Positions 36,358 to 46,259 are shown, counted from the first letter of the stretch. The stretch is 64,000 bases of DNA from Paracoccaceae bacterium (GCA_028150825.1 JAOGIM010000006.1:33140-97139); one strand, 5' to 3'. Notes: generated from the letters alone by a model not told the origin. Numbers and translations: made by a program.

Positions 36358-37446
36358 ATGAGAATTGCCCTCATTAAAGGCGATGGCATTGGTATTGATG
36401 TTACGGAAGCCGCCCAAGTAGTTGTCGATTCGGCTATTTCTGCTGTCGGCGGCCCTGCGCTTAAATATATTCTTATCGAGGCTGGCGCGGGATACTATAC
36501 GCGGACAGGCCGTGATATTGAACTTGGGGGCGAAGACGCAGCCAGTGACGCCGATGCTATCTTTTTGGGCGCCATCGGCTTGCCAGCTGTTCGCCATGCT
36601 GACGGCACTGAGATTAGTCCGCACCTTAGACTTCGAGATAGATTGGGCCTTTATGCGGGAGTTCGACCGGTAAAAGCCTACCCAAATTCGCCACAAAGAC
36701 TAGCTGACCCTCGCGCGGCACAGATAGATATGGTGATCTTGCGCGAATCTACGGAAGGTCTGTTTTATTCCGCCGTAGCCAATGGTGGAGGGGAGATTAT
36801 CGACGACACAGAAGTCCGAGACACCTTGCGGATCACCAGGAAAACAACTGAAAAGCTGCACCATTTTGGATTTCAACTTGCGCAAAAACGAAAAGAGCAG
36901 GGTAAAGCGGGGCGCATTACCTGCGTTGATAAGGCTAATGTATTTGCATCCATGGCGTTTTTTCGCAAAATATTCGACGAGGTAGCGGCAGAATATCAAA
37001 ATATCGAAGTGGGATATAACTACGTAGACGCGCAAGCGTTGAACCTGATCCGTAATCCTTGGGATTATGATGTCATGGTTATGGAGAACATGTTTGGTGA
37101 TATTTTAAGTGACCTAGCTGGTGGGCTTGTTGGAGGCATGGGGATGGCAGCTTGTGCTGAGATCGGTGACTCACATGGCCTGTTCCAACCGGCCCATGGA
37201 TCAGCGCCAGATATTATGAGCCAAGATAAAGCAAACCCGCTGGCAGCCATCTTGTCCGGCGCACTGATGCTCGAATATCTATCAGAAAAAACACAGATAG
37301 AGGCCTATGCCCTAGCATCGTTGAAAATTGATGCTGCCATAGAGGCTGGGTTCACGCAAAACCGATTACGACCGAAGGAGTTTGGCGGTGACATGGGCAC
37401 GAATGCAGCCACGAACGAAGTTCTAAAAATGTTGGATGATAAATAA
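36358..37446 (+). CDS. isocitrate/isopropylmalate-family dehydrogenase (possibly tartrate or malate type)
   Basis: NAD-dependent beta-decarboxylating dehydrogenase of 362 residues. Seen: IALIKGDGIGIDV at the start, LRLRDRLGLYAGVRPVKAYP (substrate Arg residues), LRESTEGLFYS, DKANVFASM (catalytic Lys), NPWDYDVMVMENMFGDILSD (metal Asp residues) and the NAD-binding GLFQPAHGSAPDI. The LRESTEG loop and the absence of leuCD neighbours argue against LeuB, and the length argues against the large isocitrate enzyme. Homologues act on tartrate, malate or homoisocitrate; I cannot choose. It is a single gene. Confidence 0.85.
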   Translation: MRIALIKGDGIGIDVTEAAQVVVDSAISAVGGPALKYILIEAGAGYYTRTGRDIELGGEDAASDADAIFLGAIGLPAVRHADGTEISPHLRLRDRLGLYAGVRPVKAYPNSPQRLADPRAAQIDMVILRESTEGLFYSAVANGGGEIIDDTEVRDTLRITRKTTEKLHHFGFQLAQKRKEQGKAGRITCVDKANVFASMAFFRKIFDEVAAEYQNIEVGYNYVDAQALNLIRNPWDYDVMVMENMFGDILSDLAGGLVGGMGMAACAEIGDSHGLFQPAHGSAPDIMSQDKANPLAAILSGALMLEYLSEKTQIEAYALASLKIDAAIEAGFTQNRLRPKEFGGDMGTNAATNEVLKMLDDK

Positions 37447-37890
37447 GGGGTTTAGCCACTTAAAAACTAGTCTTTAGTTATCTAAGAGCACCAAAATCTA
37501 CCTCTAAAAACATTCTAATTATCCATAAACTTTTATAGTTTCTCATGTAAAATTTAACCTTACTTGAAGCCAAGTTTCATTTTGTGCGTTGCGCGTTCTG
37601 TAGGGCTATGTCAAATTTGTCTTATGCAAAATTGTAAAAACGAGCGCAGAGAAAGTCTGTAATTGAAAAAGCAAACGTTTGGGATCGCGTTTGAAGCTCA
37701 GCCGAGTTTGGATAGTCGTTAAATTCCCAAGAGCAGGCTCTACCTAGCTGTAACCTGCAATGCATAGGAAGTTGACAGTATTTGCTATAACACTTATCAG
37801 ATCTATCATTTGTCAAATCGAGGATATGATTGATATGACAGCCAGCTTGTGGAGTTATCATTTTGACCTAAGGTAATCAGCACATGGTGA
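37447..37890. other. gap after the dehydrogenase gene
   Basis: About 440 bases. A 79-codon minus-strand frame (37622-37861) has unusual composition and no ribosome site and is not called. No terminator with a good stem was found. Confidence 0.4.
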
Positions 37891-38937
37891 TCATGTAAAT
37901 TGTGCATGCAAGGTATCGGCGGTCTGAGCCAGTGTGGATTGGTTGAGATCACACAATTTAATTCGATAAACCGGTTCGTCTGTGACTGACGCCGATTTAG
38001 CATAGCGCGGATCATAGTGATATTTGATCAACCCGGCCGCTAGCGTTTGCCATTCGTCAGTTTGAACCTGTGTCTGCCACTGAGCGATCCTCTCGCCACT
38101 GTGATAGGGGCGCAGTTTGTCCAACAGGTCGCTAATTAATGCTTTGTCTTGCGTGAGATTTGCATAAGCTTGACAGAGAAACCTGCTGCGCGACCCTAAG
38201 TCGGCGATTATTTCGATGCAGGGGGCGTTTGTCATTAGAGCCCAGAGCGATGGTGGGATCAAAAGTTTACCAACCTTGCTGCTTTCGGCCTCAACAAAAG
38301 TTATTTTATCCGGGTCCAGTGTGCTAAGTAAGTCAGCGATGCTGGTTTCAAACATTTTTTGGGTAGGTTGCGCCGTACTTATCTGACCAAACAGCGACCC
38401 ACGGTGGGCGGCGATCCCTTCGATATCAAGAATCTGTGCTCCCCTGCCGGCAAGTTGTTGCAAAAGAGCGGTCTTAGCGGTCCCGGTACCGCCACTGATG
38501 AGCATCAAGCGGTGCGGCAACGGCATCTTATAAAGAGTTTTTACGACCTCATGACGGTAGCTTTGGTAACCACCATTGAGGACCTGCACCCTCCATCCAA
38601 CTTGGTCCAGGATATTTGCAAAAGCACCAGAGCGTTGCCCTCCTCGCCAGCAATACACAAGCGGCTGCCATGCGCCATCCTTATCGGCAAGCGGGCCTTG
38701 CAAATGGGCGGCAGTATTTTGAGCCACTTGGGCACCCCCAATTTTGCGAGCGCTGAACGGGCTGACCTTGGCAAAGATAGTACCGACTTCGGCTCGTTGT
38801 GCATCGCTTAGCACGGGCAGATTGACTGCACCAGGCACATGGTCATCCCTATACTCGGCTGGTGCCCGGACGTCTATAATGGTGTCAACAGCCAGATTTT
38901 TTAGGTCAGCCAGACAATTAAGAGTTAGGGGATTCAT
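37891..38937 (-). CDS. mnmH: tRNA 2-selenouridine synthase
   Basis: Replaces sulfur by selenium at the wobble 2-thiouridine of tRNAs for Lys, Glu and Gln through a geranylated intermediate, using selenophosphate. The N-terminal rhodanese domain shows DVRAPAEYRDDHVPGAVNLP and the active-site loop YCWRGGQRSGA. A P-loop, SGGTGTAKTALLQQL, follows in the second domain. The 348-residue length is normal. AAGG lies 7 nt before the ATG. No selD is in the window, so selenophosphate supply must be encoded elsewhere. Confidence 0.93.
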   Translation of the reverse strand: MNPLTLNCLADLKNLAVDTIIDVRAPAEYRDDHVPGAVNLPVLSDAQRAEVGTIFAKVSPFSARKIGGAQVAQNTAAHLQGPLADKDGAWQPLVYCWRGGQRSGAFANILDQVGWRVQVLNGGYQSYRHEVVKTLYKMPLPHRLMLISGGTGTAKTALLQQLAGRGAQILDIEGIAAHRGSLFGQISTAQPTQKMFETSIADLLSTLDPDKITFVEAESSKVGKLLIPPSLWALMTNAPCIEIIADLGSRSRFLCQAYANLTQDKALISDLLDKLRPYHSGERIAQWQTQVQTDEWQTLAAGLIKYHYDPRYAKSASVTDEPVYRIKLCDLNQSTLAQTADTLHAQFT

Positions 38938-39302
38938 AACGCACCTTTATAACCACTTGATAACCACTTGAATATTTTATATGGTTCAAACGCGCAAACC
39001 AAGCTGCTTTGATGACGCAGTTTTAAACAACTGCCTGGCGCCGAGATCCACAGAGCAGCCCTAACCTAAACAACCAATTCTGACCAGACGTTATCTTTTT
39101 GAATGCTGTTTACGATTAAAGGCTGGAAAGAAACTTTTAGGACTTTAAACCCTCTTCTCATTCAAAGGAAAGTTTTGAGGTGTTTGAATTCCAAAGTAAT
39201 CCCTTTCGCATTTTGGCATAGATGCCATAGTGACTTTGTTATTTTTTTATAGTCGAGGCAAGGTATAAGATTGGTTAATGAGAGTTTAGAAAAGGTGTTT
39301 TA
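38938..39302. other. intergenic region between mnmH and the CoA-transferase gene
   Basis: About 365 bases between divergent genes. An 11-bp tandem duplication of ATAACCACTTG lies at about 38950-38971, just upstream of mnmH. No gene is seen; both promoters should be here. Confidence 0.45.
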
Positions 39303-40430
39303 TTGTTATCTCGAGAACTTGGGGGAACTTTAGTTGTTTCGCTAGAGCAGGCAGTTGCTGCCCCGTATTGTGGTGTGCTTTTGGCCAACTCTGGAGCGCG
39401 TGTAATAAAAGTTGAGCGTCCATTGGGTGATTTTGCGCGGGGTTACGATGCAGGGGCTAAAGGGGAGAGCACGATTTTTGCATGGCTGAACCGAGGTAAA
39501 GAGTCATTATGTTTAGATTTAAAATCAACCAAGGATATTGCGTTGATGCGGGCAATGCTGGCCAAAGCGGATGTGTTTGTATCGAATTTGGCCCCCGGTG
39601 CCATAGAGAAGATGGGTTTGGATCACGAAACCCTCAGGGGAGGCAACCCAAGGCTGATTAGTTGTGTAATCTCTGGCTATGGCGAACGTGGTGCTGCAGC
39701 AAATAAGAAAGCATACGATTTCTTGGTACAGGCTGAAAGTGGCATTTGCTCTGTTACTGGCAGTGTTGAAGAACCTGCAAGAGTTGGTATGTCACTAGCG
39801 GATTTATCAACTGGGCTAACCGCCTATTCAGCAATTCTGCGAGCGCTAATTCAGCGTGGACGAACCGGGCTTGGTACTGCGCTAAGTCTGTCAATGTTCG
39901 ACGTTATGGCCGACTGGATGAATATGCCTTTGTTGGCACATCGTTATATGGGTGGAGCGCCGGCTAGATCAGGTTTGCAACACAGCTTTATTGCGCCATA
40001 CGGCTCATTCACATGTAAAGGTGGAGCTCATATACTATTGTCCGTTCAAAGCAACCGAGAATGGGAAATCTTTTGTAAAAATATTTTGGAGCAGCCAGAT
40101 CTTGCCAATGATCTACGTTTCAAAGATAATCCAGATCGATATAATAACCGAAACGAACTAGACGCTCTTGTTAACCAGAAGTTTTGCAAATTTGAGATCG
40201 CTGAACTCATAGCTCGGCTGGATGCGGCTGGTATAGCAAATGCTGCGTTAAATTCAGTAGCAGAACTTTCAAATCATCCGTTTCTAAGAAATACTGAAGC
40301 AACTTATAATGGCATGAGTATTAGTATGGCTGGATTACCTGTCCCTGACGTAAACGGCGAACCGATTACAGTGCCAGAGCTCGATCAACAATCGGATGCC
40401 ATACGACAAGAGTTTACAGGTGCACAGTAA
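39303..40430 (+). CDS. class III CoA-transferase (CaiB/BaiF family)
   Basis: Moves CoA between carboxylic acids, activating the acid for beta-oxidation-type steps. Seen: the N-terminal VVSLEQAVAAPYCGVLLANS and ARVIKVERPLGD (CoA-binding Rossmann region), NRGKESLCLDLK, and Asp139 in KKAYDFLVQAESG, the position of the catalytic aspartate that forms the acyl-anhydride. 375 residues, slightly short of the usual 390-400. The TTG start has AAAAGG 7-8 nt upstream. It is followed after 62 bp by an acyl-CoA dehydrogenase gene, so the activated acid is likely oxidised next. Confidence 0.9.
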   Translation: MLSRELGGTLVVSLEQAVAAPYCGVLLANSGARVIKVERPLGDFARGYDAGAKGESTIFAWLNRGKESLCLDLKSTKDIALMRAMLAKADVFVSNLAPGAIEKMGLDHETLRGGNPRLISCVISGYGERGAAANKKAYDFLVQAESGICSVTGSVEEPARVGMSLADLSTGLTAYSAILRALIQRGRTGLGTALSLSMFDVMADWMNMPLLAHRYMGGAPARSGLQHSFIAPYGSFTCKGGAHILLSVQSNREWEIFCKNILEQPDLANDLRFKDNPDRYNNRNELDALVNQKFCKFEIAELIARLDAAGIANAALNSVAELSNHPFLRNTEATYNGMSISMAGLPVPDVNGEPITVPELDQQSDAIRQEFTGAQ

Positions 40431-40492
40431 AGAAGACAAAACTGATAAAAGTTTTTTATGAAATTAACTTCATCATCAATTAGGAGGAAAAT

Positions 40493-41644
40493 TTGAACTA
40501 CAGACTGGATTACCCAGAAATCCGTGAAGGCATTTCAAAGCTCTGCACCGATTTCCCAGGTGCTTATTGGCAGAAATGTGACCGTGAGCAGGCCTATCCG
40601 TCCGAGTTCGTGAAAGCCCTGACGATGGGTGGTTATCTCTCAGCTTTAATTCCAGAGGAATATGGTGGTCTGGGACTGCCGATCTCGGCTGGTGCTGCTA
40701 TTTTAGAAGAAATTCACCGCTCTGGATGTAATGCGGCTGCCTGTCACGCACAGATGTACACAATGGGCACTGTTCTTCGTCATGGCTCAGACACACAAAA
40801 ATCTGAATTCCTTCCAAGTATAGCAGATGGCACACTGCGACTTCAGGCATTTGGTGTGACCGAACCAACCAGCGGTACGGACACTACATCCTTGCGCACT
40901 AGGGCCGACCGGGTTGGTGACCGATATATAGTAAACGGCCAAAAAATTTGGACCAGCCGAGCGGAACACTCTGACCTCCTGCTTTTACTGGCCCGCACCA
41001 CGCCACGGGATCAGGTGACCAAAAAAACTGATGGGTTGTCAGTTTTTTTGGTGGATATGCGCAGAGTTGACGGTTTGACGATCCGATCGATCCGAACCAT
41101 GATGAACCACGCTACTACCGAGCTATTCTTTGACGATATGGAAATTCCTGAAAGCGCTTTAATTGGCGAAGAAGGTAAGGGATTCAAATATATCTTATCC
41201 GGGATGAATGCTGAGCGGTTGCTGATTTCTGCCGAATGTATCGGTGATGCTAAATGGTTCATTTCAAAGGCCAGCTCATATGCCAGTGATCGTGAAGTAT
41301 TCCAACGACCAATTGGTCAAAACCAAGGCGTTCAATTCCCAATTGCGCGTGCATACAGCCAAATGCGCGGCGCCGAGCTGATGTTGCGCGAAGCACTAAA
41401 CCTCTACGAAAAGGGCGAAAATCCGGGTGAAGAGGCTAATCTGGCCAAGCTGCTGTGCGCTGACGCCAGTTGGTCTGCGGCGGAGGCCTGCCTTCAAACC
41501 CATGGTGGTTTTGGTTTTGCGGAGGAATATGATGTGGAACGCAAGTTTCGTGAGGCAAGACTTTATCAAGTCGCCCCAATATCAACTAATCTACTCCTAA
41601 GCTATATTGCCGAACACGTCTTAGGCATGCCACGGTCCTACTGA
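40493..41644 (+). CDS. acyl-CoA dehydrogenase
   Basis: FAD-dependent alpha,beta-dehydrogenase of acyl-CoA thioesters, about 383 residues. Seen: FGVTEPTSGTDTTSLRTRA (substrate and FAD contact), VNGQKIWTSRAEH, the middle beta domain, and the C-terminal THGGFGFAEEYDVERKFREA, which carries Glu residues in the catalytic-base region. The TTG start has a perfect TAGGAGG. Its partner in this operon is the class III CoA-transferase, which suggests a short or branched acid as substrate. The electron acceptor would be ETF, not encoded here. Confidence 0.92.
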   Translation: MNYRLDYPEIREGISKLCTDFPGAYWQKCDREQAYPSEFVKALTMGGYLSALIPEEYGGLGLPISAGAAILEEIHRSGCNAAACHAQMYTMGTVLRHGSDTQKSEFLPSIADGTLRLQAFGVTEPTSGTDTTSLRTRADRVGDRYIVNGQKIWTSRAEHSDLLLLLARTTPRDQVTKKTDGLSVFLVDMRRVDGLTIRSIRTMMNHATTELFFDDMEIPESALIGEEGKGFKYILSGMNAERLLISAECIGDAKWFISKASSYASDREVFQRPIGQNQGVQFPIARAYSQMRGAELMLREALNLYEKGENPGEEANLAKLLCADASWSAAEACLQTHGGFGFAEEYDVERKFREARLYQVAPISTNLLLSYIAEHVLGMPRSY

Positions 41645-41808
41645 TGTCTGTTACTAAAAATCTTTCCAGTTTCATATGTACAGTTCAAAGCCCAAATCAC
41701 CTAATGGAGTATTCCAAGGTTCTAATTTTTTTAACGTAATTATTAAAGGTGATTGGTTAAATTTTAATATACTACTTGCATCAGCGATCTAGCTAAAAGG
41801 ATAAAAAC

Positions 41809-43419
41809 ATGACACAAGGTATGATTTCCGCACCACAACCAGAAGCCGTCGAGGTGGGGCTCGATATTTTAAAAGCTGGCGGTAATGTAATGGATGCTGC
41901 AATAGCTGCAGCATTGGTGCAAACTGTGGTCGATCCACAAATGTGCGGCATAGCTGGTTTTGGTTCAATGCAAATTTTTATGCCGGAAAAAGGTGGTCAT
42001 CGTTTTATCGATTTCCATGGTCGCGCTCCCATGGCAGCAAAAGAAAATATGTGGGAAAATCTTATTGAACGAGAATGCGACGATGGTTTTGGTTTTGTTT
42101 TAAAGGGTCGCGTAAATGAATTTGGATATCAGTCAATGACTTCTCCAATGACACTGCAGGCTTTTTCGTCAGCTCTAGATAAATATGGTACAATACCACT
42201 TAGCGAATTGATTCAGCCAGCAATTGAGTATTGCATGAAAGGCTTTCAAGTTCGGCCAAGCGTTCATGCGTTTTGGATGCAACCTGCCCAAGCCGGCCGT
42301 ATGGAACGAACGGCTGTGGTAAAACAGCTACCTGCTGCACGCAAAATTTACCTAAATGAGTCTGAAGAACTTTTAAGAGTTGGCGATACACTCAAAAACT
42401 GTGACATGGGAAAACTTTATCAACGCATCGCTAACGAAGGTACAGAAATTTTCTATCATGGCGATGTAGCTTCGCAGATTGAGGCTGATATGCAGAAAAA
42501 TGGTGGACTTTTGCGAAAAGAGGATTTGGCAGCCTGCGAACCAGTCTATATTGAACCATTAGTGGGAAGCTATCGTGGCTTTGAAGTTGCAACAAATCAG
42601 TTGCCTGGAGGAGGATTGATGATCCTTCAAATGTTAAACATTCTTGAAAATTTTGACCTTTCTATGCTTGGACATAATTCTGCAAAATTCATTGCTGTAG
42701 TTGTTGAAGCGATGAAATACGCAACTATCAACAAAGATAATTTCATGGGTGATCCAAATTTCATTGATGTCCCAGAAGACAAACTTTTGAGCAAAGAATA
42801 CGCCACCATGATTGCAGAAAAAATTAGGTCTGGAGAAAAAGCTAACGTTGAGAGAATAAATACTGGTGCACCCGAAAGTAAGGATACGACTCATTTAGTA
42901 GTAGCTGATCGCTCTGGAAACCTTATAAATCTGACCCACTCCCTTGGATCTAGCTCTGGTGTTATAACAGATGGGCTTGGTTTCATGTACAATAATTGTA
43001 TGATGGTATTTGATCCACGCGAGGGAAAAGTAGGTTCGTTGGCGCCGGGAAAAGCACGTTTTACTGCAATGTGCCCGACTATGATACTCAAAGACGGAGT
43101 TGCGATGCTGGCTTTGGGAGCGCCCGGTGGTACCACCATAACAATGGGCGTACTACAAGCTATTTTGAATGTGGTTGATTTTGGAATGAACGCACAAGAA
43201 TCTGTCGGTGCCCCGCGCTTTTGTGCTACTTCAAATACAATTGAATTAACCAACCGAATTTTGCGATCAGTCGAAAAAGATTTACAGGTTTCAGGTTATG
43301 CCACAACTCGATATGCCTCAAGCTATGTGACGCCACTTGTACATGCCATTCGCATAATTGAAGGTAAGCTTGACGGTGGAGCAGATCCAGGTGGAGGTGG
43401 GATGGTAGCATTTTGCTAA
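41809..43419 (+). CDS. gamma-glutamyltransferase-family Ntn hydrolase, cytoplasmic
   Basis: Self-cleaving N-terminal-nucleophile amidohydrolase of 536 residues. The maturation site is Asp359-Thr360-Thr361-His362 in ESKDTTHLVVAD; after cleavage Thr360 would be the nucleophile. The oxyanion and lid region reads GSSSGVITDGLGFMYNN, and GGG near the C terminus is conserved. There is no signal peptide, unlike periplasmic Ggt, so the substrate must be imported first. HpxW-type oxamate amidohydrolases are cytoplasmic members of the same family. The following peptide-type ABC transporter genes fit import of a glutamyl- or amide-linked compound. Confidence 0.9.
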   Translation: MTQGMISAPQPEAVEVGLDILKAGGNVMDAAIAAALVQTVVDPQMCGIAGFGSMQIFMPEKGGHRFIDFHGRAPMAAKENMWENLIERECDDGFGFVLKGRVNEFGYQSMTSPMTLQAFSSALDKYGTIPLSELIQPAIEYCMKGFQVRPSVHAFWMQPAQAGRMERTAVVKQLPAARKIYLNESEELLRVGDTLKNCDMGKLYQRIANEGTEIFYHGDVASQIEADMQKNGGLLRKEDLAACEPVYIEPLVGSYRGFEVATNQLPGGGLMILQMLNILENFDLSMLGHNSAKFIAVVVEAMKYATINKDNFMGDPNFIDVPEDKLLSKEYATMIAEKIRSGEKANVERINTGAPESKDTTHLVVADRSGNLINLTHSLGSSSGVITDGLGFMYNNCMMVFDPREGKVGSLAPGKARFTAMCPTMILKDGVAMLALGAPGGTTITMGVLQAILNVVDFGMNAQESVGAPRFCATSNTIELTNRILRSVEKDLQVSGYATTRYASSYVTPLVHAIRIIEGKLDGGADPGGGGMVAFC

Positions 43420-43597
43420 CAAAAAGTATAATTCTTGGTTTATGTCTTGCAACTTAAAATTTGAAGCCTTCGGGCCTATACTGTCCGAATAAGTTGTCAA
43501 TAAATACTCGATACCTTCATATACAAATATATTTGTAAATAATTTATAAAAATGAATTCCTTTGGAGTGGATAGCATGTCTTGACCATACACAGCGG

Positions 43598-43625
43598 TTG
43601 ACCGTTTTTCTTTGATTTCTACACT
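43598..43625 (+). promoter_or_regulatory. candidate promoter before the peptide-transporter operon
   Basis: TTGACC and TACACT separated by 16 bases, about 110 bp before the binding-protein ATG. The rest of the gap 43420-43736 is AT-rich and has no gene. Consensus match only. Confidence 0.3.
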
Positions 43626-43736
43626 AGTTGCATAAAATGATAGAAAAAATTAAATGTCTCGACACGCTAAATTGCTTATGCTTACATCTTATCCATTAGA
43701 TTATGGCAGCACACAAACTAGCAAGAAGAGGAATTT

Positions 43737-45260
43737 ATGATGACTAATAAAACAATTTCATTTTCACTTATTGGCGCTTTAGCGGCAACTATGATGTATT
43801 CAGCAGCCTATGCTGATAAGTCCAACGATACTTTAAATATTGCAGTCGACAGAGAACTTGAATCAATTGACAACTATTACAATACTGCTCGTGAAGGCAT
43901 TGTTATATCCAGAATGATCTGGGATGGTCTCCTATATCGCGACCCAGCGACAAATGAATATATTCCAAACTTGGCAACTTCCTATAAGTGGGTTGACTCT
44001 AAAACACTGCAATTTGACCTTCGATCAGACGTGAGCTTTCATAACGGTGAAAAGTTTGACGCGGATGACGTTGTATTTACAATGAACTATCTTGCAGATC
44101 CTGCAAACGGAGCCAAACCAGCCCGCAACGTAAACTGGTGGACGAACGCTGAAAAGCTTGGTGATTACAAAGTACAACTGAACTTGAAAACGGAGTTTCC
44201 AGCAGCCTTGGAATTCCTTTCTGGCCCAGTCGTTATGTATCCAAATGAGTATTATGGTAAAGTTGGTCCAGAGGGCATGGCTCTAAACCCTGTTGGAACG
44301 GGACCATATATGGTTACCAGTGTTGAACCTGGAAAGAGATATAGATTTACAAAGTACGACGGCTATCATTCGAGTAGCCCAAAAGGTAGGGCCAGTATTG
44401 GCAAAATAGTTATCCGAACTATCGCGGAAAGTAATACGCAGCTTGCTGAATTGTTTTCCGGCGGAATTGACTGGATATGGAAAGTGAAGCCAGATCAGGC
44501 TCAAAGAATTCAGGAACAAGGAAATTTCACGGTCAAAAACTCTTCGACTATGAGGATTGGATATTTGAATTTTGACGCATCTGGCAGGTATGGTGAAAAT
44601 CCAATGAATGATGTAAGGGTACGGAAAGCTATAGCACATTCTATAAATCGTGATGGTATAGTTCAGGCATTGGTTAAAGGTGAGTCTATAGTAGTTAATT
44701 CGCTCTGCTTCCCTTCCCAGTTTGGATGTACTCAAGATGTGCCAACTTATGATTATAACCCAGAAAAAGCTAAAGAATTGCTTAGAGACGCCGGGTATCC
44801 AGATGGTTTCGAAATACCATTTTTAGCCTACCGTAATCGCGATTATGCAGAGGCAATGATAAGTAATCTTAATGCAATAGGTATTACTACTAAGTTCACC
44901 TATCTTAAATATGCAGCATTCAGAGATAAGGTACAGGACGGAGATTCACCTTTTAATTTTGGTACATGGGGATCATATTCGATCAACGACGTGTCGGCGA
45001 TCACAAGTCATTTCCAAAAAGGTGGAAAAGATGACTATTCGAGGGATGCTGAAGTCATGAAGAATTTGAACATTGGCGACACCTCAGTCGACTTAGATGT
45101 TAGGAAGGACGCATATAAAAAGGCCCTTTCCCGGATCGCTGACCAAGTATTCATGTTCCCTCTGTGGTCATACAACACAAATTATGCCTTCACAAAGGAC
45201 CTAGATTTCGACCCAACTCCGGACGAAATTCCACGATTTTTTACTGCAACTTGGAAATAA
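43737..45260 (+). CDS. ABC transporter solute-binding protein, family 5 (peptide/oligopeptide type)
   Basis: Periplasmic binding protein of 507 residues for a Dpp/Opp-type importer. The signal peptide is MMTNKTISFSLIGALAATMM with cleavage after AYA. Family signature: WDGLLYRDPATNEYIPNLAT then SDVSFHNGEKFDADDVVFTM. The fold is that of DppA, but family 5 proteins also carry glutathione, nickel complexes, opines and sugars. GAGGAA precedes the ATG. A strong terminator after the stop should keep this gene expressed above the permease genes. Confidence 0.93.
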   Translation: MMTNKTISFSLIGALAATMMYSAAYADKSNDTLNIAVDRELESIDNYYNTAREGIVISRMIWDGLLYRDPATNEYIPNLATSYKWVDSKTLQFDLRSDVSFHNGEKFDADDVVFTMNYLADPANGAKPARNVNWWTNAEKLGDYKVQLNLKTEFPAALEFLSGPVVMYPNEYYGKVGPEGMALNPVGTGPYMVTSVEPGKRYRFTKYDGYHSSSPKGRASIGKIVIRTIAESNTQLAELFSGGIDWIWKVKPDQAQRIQEQGNFTVKNSSTMRIGYLNFDASGRYGENPMNDVRVRKAIAHSINRDGIVQALVKGESIVVNSLCFPSQFGCTQDVPTYDYNPEKAKELLRDAGYPDGFEIPFLAYRNRDYAEAMISNLNAIGITTKFTYLKYAAFRDKVQDGDSPFNFGTWGSYSINDVSAITSHFQKGGKDDYSRDAEVMKNLNIGDTSVDLDVRKDAYKKALSRIADQVFMFPLWSYNTNYAFTKDLDFDPTPDEIPRFFTATWK

Positions 45261-45270
45261 ATTAAATGTG

Positions 45271-45309
45271 GCGTCTACGATCCAACCGATTGTAGACGCT
45301 ATTTTTTTT
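45271..45309 (+). terminator. attenuating terminator between binding-protein and permease genes
   Basis: Stem of 12 bp, GCGTCTACGATC with GATTGTAGACGC (one G-T pair), 5-nt loop, followed by TATTTTTTTTA. It is a textbook intrinsic terminator, 11 bp past the stop and 28 bp before the permease start. Read-through would set the ratio of binding protein to permease. Confidence 0.88.
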
Positions 45310-45336
45310 ATACTGCAATAGTAAGGTTAAAGGGAT

Positions 45337-46254
45337 ATGTTTTTTTACGCATTTAAACGGTCACTACTTGCTATTCTCGTGGCTCTGACTGTTTCGATGA
45401 TAAGCTTCAGTCTTCTATATATTTCTAGTGATCCGGCTATTGCAATGGCTGGTGAGACAGCATCCGACGCTGATATCGAAGCTATCCGTGAATTATATGG
45501 ATTTGATCGCTCAATAGTTGTGCAGTATCTGGATTGGCTGAAAAAAGCTGCTTCTGGTGACCTTGGTAAAAGTTATTATTTTCGCACAGATGTTAGCCAT
45601 CTCATCGCAGAACGATTGCCAACTACTATGACACTTGGGCTTTGCGCAATTATTTTTGCAATAGGGCTAGCGGTACCACTTGGCGTTGCGGCGGCTATCC
45701 GCCCAAACAGCATAATTGATCGGGTTGCCCTGTTCCTTTCGGTTATGGGGCAGGCACTCCCAAGTTTTTGGTTTGCACTAATTTTAATTGTTTTATTCTC
45801 AGTCAATCTCCGTTGGCTGCCCGTATCAGGATCAGATACTTGGCTGCATTTTGTTATGCCCACCATCGTTCTGGGTTATTACGCCGCTCCCGCTATAATG
45901 CGTTTAACCCGAACTGGTATGCTAGAGGTACTTAGTACAGACTACATACGCACCGCACGGGCAAAGGGGTTACGGCCACCGGTCGTACTTTTCAAGCATG
46001 CTCTCAGAAATGCAATTATTCCAGTGGTTAGTCTCGCTGCAGTACAATTTGGTTTTATGCTCGGTGGATCAATAGTCGTCGAGACCATCTTTGCGCTCCA
46101 TGGTGCAGGATTCCTTGCCTGGGAATCAATCACAAGAAATGACTTACCAACAGTTCAGGGGCTTATCCTTGCGTTCTCACTATTCTATATTATTTTGACC
46201 TTGATCGCAGATCTCATCAATGCATGGCTTGACCCAAGAATAAGGATCAGCTGA
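45337..46254 (+). CDS. peptide-type ABC transporter permease (DppB-like)
   Basis: First membrane subunit, 305 residues and six hydrophobic segments. It starts with the typical FKRSLLAILVALTVSMISFS helix and the periplasmic ETASDADIEAIRELYGFD loop. The EAA-like coupling loop is YIRTARAKGLRPPVVLFKHA followed by LRNAIIPVV. It lies directly downstream of the attenuator and 5 bp before the second permease gene. Confidence 0.93.
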   Translation: MFFYAFKRSLLAILVALTVSMISFSLLYISSDPAIAMAGETASDADIEAIRELYGFDRSIVVQYLDWLKKAASGDLGKSYYFRTDVSHLIAERLPTTMTLGLCAIIFAIGLAVPLGVAAAIRPNSIIDRVALFLSVMGQALPSFWFALILIVLFSVNLRWLPVSGSDTWLHFVMPTIVLGYYAAPAIMRLTRTGMLEVLSTDYIRTARAKGLRPPVVLFKHALRNAIIPVVSLAAVQFGFMLGGSIVVETIFALHGAGFLAWESITRNDLPTVQGLILAFSLFYIILTLIADLINAWLDPRIRIS

Positions 46255-46259
46255 AAATT

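Noticed and set aside
36358..37446. Assignment as leuB
   Set aside because: No leuCD neighbours, and the LRESTEG loop with its single-gene context fits the broader malate/tartrate/homoisocitrate group as well.
38359..38811. 150-codon plus-strand frame inside mnmH
   Set aside because: Antisense to a clearly coding rhodanese/P-loop gene.
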